NCBI GenBank assembly: GCA_016182975.1
Contig: JACPFJ010000019.1
Coordinates: forward strand, 54,061-118,060
DNA length: 64,000 nucleotides
Source: Deltaproteobacteria bacterium
Lineage (GTDB): Bacteria; Desulfobacterota; Desulfuromonadia; Geobacterales; Pseudopelobacteraceae
Direction: 5' to 3'
Made by a program: the position numbers and the translations under genes. The notes under the pieces were generated by a model that saw only the letters and a list, made by a program, of their open reading frames with translations, was not told where the DNA came from and searched no databases. How positions within the stretch are numbered: the stretch's first letter is position 1; every line of letters begins with the position of its first letter. Shown one piece after another: positions 60,039 through 64,000 of the stretch.

Positions 60039-60827
60039 GTGAATAAATCGAGAACAAACACACCGCCGCGCAAGCGGCTGTTCATCACGCTGATGGGGAT
60101 TACCTGCCTGATCCTGGTGGGGGTGATCTTTCTGGCCTGGTGGATACCCAACCGCGGCCTGGCCAACATCCATCCCGGCCTGCCCAACATCGTCGGCATC
60201 GTCATGGCGGTGCTCTCCGGAGCGGCCATCCTCGGCACCGGCCTGCTGGTGCTGACCACGGCCCTGGGCAAGGACATCTTCTTCACCCGTTTCATGCGGC
60301 TGGTGGTGATCAAGTTCCTGCTGCCGGTGATCGAACTGGTGGGGCGGGCGCTCGGGCTCGACAAGGACGGCATCCGCCAGTCCTTCATCGCCATGAACAA
60401 CAGCCTGGTGATCTCCCAGCGGCAACGGGTCCGACCGGACCGCATCCTGGTGCTGCTGCCGCACTGCATCCAGCTCTTCGACTGCGAGATCAAGGTCACC
60501 GGCGACGTCCACAAGTGCGTGCAGTGCGGCCGCTGCGACATCAAGGGGCTGGTGGACATCGGCCGCAAGTATCACATCGACATCTCGGTCGCCACCGGCG
60601 GCACCCTGGCCCGCAAGGTGATCGTGGAGAAGCGCCCCAAGCTGGTGCTGGCCGTGGCCTGCGAGCGGGACCTCACCTCCGGCATCAAGGACTGCTACCC
60701 CCTGCCGGTGATCGGCATCTTGAACGACCGCCCCTTCGGCCCCTGCTTCAACACCACCGTGGACGCGGCCAAGATCGACGAGGCCCTCAGCCGGGTGATA
60801 CTGCTGGAGGAGCCGGCGGCGTCTTAG
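60039..60827 (+). CDS. DUF116 membrane-anchored Fe-S protein
   Basis: 262 residues from GTG 60039 (AGGA 6 nt upstream). Two N-terminal membrane helices (LFITLMGITCLILVGVIFLAWW; IVGIVMAVLSGAAILGTGLLVL) precede the DUF116 domain with a cysteine set (LPHCIQLFDCEIKVTG, HKCVQCGRCDIKGL, AVACERD, KDCYPLPV, FGPCFNT) likely to bind an Fe-S cluster. DUF116 genes follow def-fmt in many Geobacter genomes. The function is not known. Confidence 0.85.
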   Translation: MNKSRTNTPPRKRLFITLMGITCLILVGVIFLAWWIPNRGLANIHPGLPNIVGIVMAVLSGAAILGTGLLVLTTALGKDIFFTRFMRLVVIKFLLPVIELVGRALGLDKDGIRQSFIAMNNSLVISQRQRVRPDRILVLLPHCIQLFDCEIKVTGDVHKCVQCGRCDIKGLVDIGRKYHIDISVATGGTLARKVIVEKRPKLVLAVACERDLTSGIKDCYPLPVIGILNDRPFGPCFNTTVDAAKIDEALSRVILLEEPAAS

Positions 60828-60870
60828 AGACACGCTCCCGCATACCGGGCTGATTATGCCTTTGCCACCA

Positions 60871-60905
60871 GACCTCCGAGGTTTTCAAAACCTCGGGGGT
60901 CTTTT
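60871..60905 (+). terminator. Terminator hairpin, copy 2 of the GACCTCCGAGG repeat
   Basis: GACCTCCGAGGTTTT / AAAACCTCGGGGGTC followed by CTTTT lies 43 bp after the DUF116 gene. Same hairpin as at 5,342-5,372. Confidence 0.8.
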
Positions 60906-61079
60906 CGTCTCGGCCGTTCCCCCTCGTTTATCGCAAGCTGGCTTGGTAACGAGAGAAACGCAGGCAGGATGCCTGCGCCCCTGAAAACACGCTCCGTTGG
61001 TAGCTGTTTTTCTTGCATTAATCACTAGTCTTCTGTAATCTGGTCTTATGTGGTCTGAATTCATGACGCGAGGTAACTC

Positions 61080-61313
61080 ATGGAGCTTGGTGTGTATCAG
61101 GCGAAAACCCATCTGCCCGAATTGATAAACCGGATTGAAATGGGCGAAGAAATAACCATTACCCGTCACGGCAAGGCGGTAGCCCGGCTGTCATCCGTCG
61201 CCCCCCCGAAAACACTTGATGTTGCCGCTGCCATCAACGAATTGAAGACGTTTGGCGCCAGGCGCTCTGCCGGCGCGCCCTTGTCCGATCTGATTGCCGA
61301 GGGACGCCGTTGA
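61080..61313 (+). CDS. Phd/YefM-family antitoxin
   Basis: A 77-residue protein with GAGGTAACTC before the ATG. MELGVYQAKTHLPELINRIEMGEEITITRHGKAVARL is the typical Phd N-terminal DNA-binding fold, with a C-terminal toxin-neutralising tail (AAINELKTFGARRS.., SDLIAEGRR). The stop overlaps the toxin start (TTGA). Confidence 0.92.
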   Translation: MELGVYQAKTHLPELINRIEMGEEITITRHGKAVARLSSVAPPKTLDVAAAINELKTFGARRSAGAPLSDLIAEGRR

Positions 61314-61720
61314 ACCGGTTTGTCATTGACAACTCGGTGGTGATGTCATGGTTCTTTTCCGACGAGGCGAGCGACTATACCCGCAGGGTACTGGAATCTC
61401 TCGCAGATAACGCCGCTTTCGTACCATCCATCTGGCCGCTTGAAGTCGCCAACGTCCTGTTGGTGGGTCAGCGTCGCAGCCGCTGCACCGAGGCCGAAGC
61501 GGCCCGGTTCGTTACCCTGCTCGAAGCCCTCCCGATACACGTTGACGGCCGAACGCCCGAAAAGGCGCTCCACGAAATCTTGCAACTGGGGCGCGAACAC
61601 GGCCTCAGCTCATATGATGCGGCCTACCTGGAGCTTGCCATGAGAGAAGGAATCCCGCTCGCCACGCAGGACAGGGCTCTGCTCCGCGCAGCCGGCGCAG
61701 CCGGAGTGGCGATCTTCTGA
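61310..61720 (+). CDS. PIN-domain toxin (VapC-like)
   Basis: 136 residues from TTG 61310, overlapping the antitoxin stop by 4 nt. The PIN acidic residues are VIDNSVVMSWFF (D7), PLEVANVLL (E45) and the C-terminal SSYDAAYLELAMREGIPLATQDRAL with two Asp. It is predicted to be an endoribonuclease held by the Phd-type partner. The TTG start is accepted because no in-frame ATG precedes the conserved N-terminus. Confidence 0.92.
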   Translation: MNRFVIDNSVVMSWFFSDEASDYTRRVLESLADNAAFVPSIWPLEVANVLLVGQRRSRCTEAEAARFVTLLEALPIHVDGRTPEKALHEILQLGREHGLSSYDAAYLELAMREGIPLATQDRALLRAAGAAGVAIF

Positions 61721-61747
61721 TGTGCAATTATCTTTAAAACGGCAGTT

Positions 61748-61879
61748 ATCCACGAAAAACACGAAATACACGAAATAAAAACAATGCGATACGTAAAATA
61801 ATGATTCACCTTATCGGTGAGGAAACAATCTTTGAGTAGTGTTTAGAATTGTTCGTGATTTTCGTGTATTTCGTGGACC
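61748..61879. repeat. Inverted repeat with iterated CACGAAA units
   Basis: Left arm TCCACGAAAAACACGAAATA.., right arm ..TTTTCGTGTATTTCGTGGA, core ~75 bp. It fills the 200-bp gap between the PIN toxin and the CMD gene. Confidence 0.8.
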
Positions 61880-61921
61880 AAATGCTTTTTATAGGATTAT
61901 GATCTGTAAAATGTCCGGCCG

Positions 61922-62173
61922 TTATTCCCCCAACTCCTCCAGCATCCCAAGGGCGAAGTTCTTGGCCCTTCCCGACGGCGCGATGATCCCGTAGGCGATC
62001 GCCTCGCGCAGTTCCTCCTTCGTTGCCCCCGCCTCCTTCGCGACCGCGAAGTGCTTCCGCAGTCAGGTGGGGCACCCCACGGCAACGGCGCAACCGACCC
62101 GGATCAACTCCCTGGTCCTGGTGTCCAGCACCTCCTCGTACTCGTAGTCGAGGATCTTCTTCTTTATCTTCAT
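61922..62173 (-). CDS. CMD/AhpD-like protein, predicted selenoprotein (in-frame TGA)
   Basis: An 84-codon gene (stop included) from ATG 62173, with GGGAGG 8 nt upstream, to TAA 61922, interrupted only by TGA at 62,063-62,065. The protein reads MKIKKKILDYEYEEVLDTRTRELIRVG.. then GC34-P-T-U37-LRKHF, and after the TGA AKEAGATKEELREAIAYGI..NFALGMLEELGE, a full carboxymuconolactone decarboxylase-like domain. Homologues have CPTC, so TGA replaces the second active Cys. The hairpin CTTCGC-GGTC-GCGAAG has its loop 17 nt after the TGA; loop GGUC equals that of the fdhF SECIS as I recall it. The domain is conserved on both sides, which argues against decay. Likely a thiol/selenol redox protein. Confidence 0.75.
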
Positions 62174-62193
62174 GGCTGCTTCCTCCCGGCAGG

Positions 62194-62222
62194 ATTATAG
62201 CACACCCCCCACTTCTCACCAA
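62194..62222 (-). promoter_or_regulatory. Sigma-70-type promoter of the CMD gene
   Basis: TTGGTG, 17 bp, TGC-TATAAT (extended -10) on the minus strand. The -10 ends 20 bp before the ATG, and the -35 lies across the end of the upstream surface-protein gene. Confidence 0.6.
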
Positions 62223-64000
62223 CTGTTCACAATCCCCAGTGACTTCTGCAGGATGATGATCGCGTCGCCCACGTTGATCGCGCCTTTTCTGACGAGCTTT
62301 GGCTTGCCGTTCTCCAGCGGCGCAACGTCGCCGTTGGCCAGGTCGTTTTCCGTCGGTGCGATCAACCCCACCGCAATATGCAGAGCCCGCAGGGCATCCG
62401 CAATGGTAACAGCCGTGACACCATCTCCGGCTATCTTTCCGCTCGGCAGCTTCTTGAACAGGGGGACGCCCCACAGGGAAAGATGCGGCACCGACATGTC
62501 GATGTAGATGCCGCCATTATCGGCATATGCAGTGGCCGAATCTTCAAAGGCCCAGTTGGCGCCGTTGAAGCTGTAGTAGTCAGCCGTGTCGCCGTCATTG
62601 TATGTCTTTGACAGGGTGTTGGTCAGGCGTATCTTGACCTTCATGGCCTTGCTGAATTTCTTGACCTTCCTGGCGGATGCTCCGCTGCCGGCGGTCAGGG
62701 AGATATCGATGGAGGCCGCCAGACCGACGAGGGAATTGCCGCTTTCGTCCTGGCCTTCAAAGGCCGCCTTGAATGCCGGTGAGGACTGCAGCGAAGCGAG
62801 TGTCTGCATTGCCGATGCCATGGTCAGCGGACCGCTGACCGGTTGGTTTGAATCATCGAGGAGGATTGTCTCTTTGGCAATGCTGATCTGTGAATCATCG
62901 GAAGTGACGGTGACCGGGACCTTGATCAGGCCGTCGGTACCGGTATCGACGCTGGTGTTGATCACGACGGCTATGGTCGCCTGGACATCCGCCGCTGCGG
63001 CATGGTTGGTGTTGCCGGCCTGGGACGCCTTGACCACGATGTTCCCGGCGCCGATGATGGTCAGGGTGTTGCCGTTCAGGCTGCCCGGTCCGCTGACGAC
63101 GTTGAAGGCAACCGGAAGGCCGGAGTCGGACGTGGCGTTCAGGGTGATCGGGTCGTCGCCATAGATGGCGCTGGCTGGTGGATTGAAGGCGATGACCTGA
63201 GCGGCGGATGCAATGGTCAGTGTGCCGGTTGCCGAGCCTGTGTAGTTGGCATCGCTGATCGTAGCGACAACAGGATAGCTGCCGGCGGCAGCCGGAGCGG
63301 TGGCGCTGTTGTTGTAGCTGAAGTTGACGTTCAGCCCGCCAGGAATCGTTGTTGCGGTTACCGCTTTCGCCGAAGCGCTGTAGGTCTGGTTGAGTGTGGC
63401 GCTGTCGAGCGTGATGGCGGCGCTCGCCTTGTTGATCGTGATCGTGACGCCGGCGGTGCTGCTCGCGTAGGTGACCGTATCGGTCGGCGTGAAGGTCGCG
63501 GTAACTGTCTGCGTCCCGGCGTCAAGCACTGTCCCGGCGGCCGGTGTATAGCTGAAGGAACCGGGTACGCTGGTCGTGGCATTCAACTGGGTTGCGGAAA
63601 GGGGAGTGCCATAGCTGATCGCGGCCGGGGTGGCCCAGGTGATCGCCGGTATCAGCTTGCTGTTGACCACCAAGGTGACGCCGGCCGTGGCTGTAGCGTA
63701 GTTGACGCTGTCGGTCGGTGTAAAGGTGGCTTCAAGCTGTTGATTGCCAGTTGTGTTGAGCTGCGTGCCGGCTGCCGGGGTGTAGCTGAAGGAGCCGGGT
63801 ATGCTGGTCGTGGCGTTCAGTTGTGCGGAGCCAAGGGTGCTGCCCGTATACACCGCTGTCGGAACCGTCCAGGTGATGACCGGGGTGGCCTTGGCGATCA
63901 TCAGGGTGCCGGTTGAGCTTCCCTGATAGTTGGCGTCGCTGACCATGGCGATCACAGTGTAACTGCCGGCACTAGTGGGCGTGGTCGGGGCGCCGTTGTA
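62216..64000 (-). CDS. Large surface protein with Ig-like (MBG) repeats and dockerin-like end (5' part outside window)
   Basis: 595 codons are visible, and the frame stays open at the window edge. Tandem Ig-like units carry GSFSYTPAAGT, ATFTPTDSVNYA/TPTDTVTYA and VTATTIPGGLNVNFSYN (MBG type), then a plain Ig-like unit (AIYGDDPITLNATSDSGLPVAFNV). A domain with KVKIRLTNTLSKTYNDGD.. follows. The end has two dockerin-like segments (GDGVTAVTIADALRALHIAVGL and KGAINVGDAIIILQKSLGIV). It is probably secreted, adhesive or S-layer-like. The signal peptide must lie outside the window. Confidence 0.75.
   Translation of the reverse strand, partial: YNGAPTTPTSAGSYTVIAMVSDANYQGSSTGTLMIAKATPVITWTVPTAVYTGSTLGSAQLNATTSIPGSFSYTPAAGTQLNTTGNQQLEATFTPTDSVNYATATAGVTLVVNSKLIPAITWATPAAISYGTPLSATQLNATTSVPGSFSYTPAAGTVLDAGTQTVTATFTPTDTVTYASSTAGVTITINKASAAITLDSATLNQTYSASAKAVTATTIPGGLNVNFSYNNSATAPAAAGSYPVVATISDANYTGSATGTLTIASAAQVIAFNPPASAIYGDDPITLNATSDSGLPVAFNVVSGPGSLNGNTLTIIGAGNIVVKASQAGNTNHAAAADVQATIAVVINTSVDTGTDGLIKVPVTVTSDDSQISIAKETILLDDSNQPVSGPLTMASAMQTLASLQSSPAFKAAFEGQDESGNSLVGLAASIDISLTAGSGASARKVKKFSKAMKVKIRLTNTLSKTYNDGDTADYYSFNGANWAFEDSATAYADNGGIYIDMSVPHLSLWGVPLFKKLPSGKIAGDGVTAVTIADALRALHIAVGLIAPTENDLANGDVAPLENGKPKLVRKGAINVGDAIIILQKSLGIVNSW

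Overview
The window is GC-rich chromosomal DNA of a Desulfuromonadota bacterium of the Geobacter/Pelobacter (Geobacterales) type. The lineage is inferred from gene content and synteny: a methylmalonyl-CoA/propionate block with a separate-subunit mutase, trmFO-topA-dprA, def-fmt-DUF116, a c7-type triheme cytochrome, an Arr-type arsenate respiration locus, and many long intergenic inverted repeats. No rRNA, tRNA, CRISPR array, insertion sequence or prophage was seen.

Layout. 1-5,400: end of hisZ, a VCBS-like secreted protein, a coiled-coil protein, a small exported helical protein and an outer-membrane porin. 5,378-13,586: propionate/methylmalonyl-CoA module (epimerase, mutase large subunit, biotin carboxylase-BCCP, carboxyltransferase) with an XRE-cupin regulator. 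13,735-22,050: GlcF-like Fe-S protein, trmFO, topA, dprA, LysM protein, CpoB/YbgF-like lipoprotein. 22,356-29,251 (plus strand): U32 peptidase, ArnT- and ArnB-like genes, dnaB, pilT. 29,434-33,574: a PAS sensor without output domain, a duplication scar carrying fragments of moeA and pilT, a methyltransferase, an FmdB zinc ribbon, moeA and tatA.

33,793-47,870 is an arsenic island. The minus-strand detoxification run is arsR2, ArsP-like permease, rhodanese, thioredoxin, BFD/CopZ-like [2Fe-2S] protein, arsR, arsC and acr3. The plus-strand respiration run is a PhnD-like sensor protein, histidine kinase, NtrC-type regulator, triheme cytochrome, arrA, arrB, TorD-type chaperone and a 4x[4Fe-4S] protein. 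TatA and MoeA next door suit export and cofactor supply of a Tat-dependent molybdoenzyme. The rest holds an outer-membrane protein, a decayed region, a HEPN/MNT plus YgiT cluster, an orphan hydrogenase-type Fe-S subunit, a very large GH13 protein, a TPR protein, an HDOD protein, def-fmt-DUF116, a Phd/PIN pair, a CMD-domain gene and the end of a large surface protein with Ig-like repeats.

The least expected finding is two small genes that each have an in-frame TGA exactly where homologues carry a redox or cluster cysteine. These are a CMD/AhpD-like protein at 61,922-62,173 (C-x-x-U) and a BFD/CopZ-like [2Fe-2S] protein at 35,894-36,100 (U-C). In both, a perfect 6-7 bp hairpin with a GGU-containing loop lies 17-19 nt after the TGA, as in bacterial SECIS elements. 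Both are predicted selenoproteins. The second striking feature is a set of seven or more sequence-unrelated families of intergenic inverted repeats whose arms are built of iterated 7-10-mers. One copy carries a complete GxxExxY-family gene between its arms.
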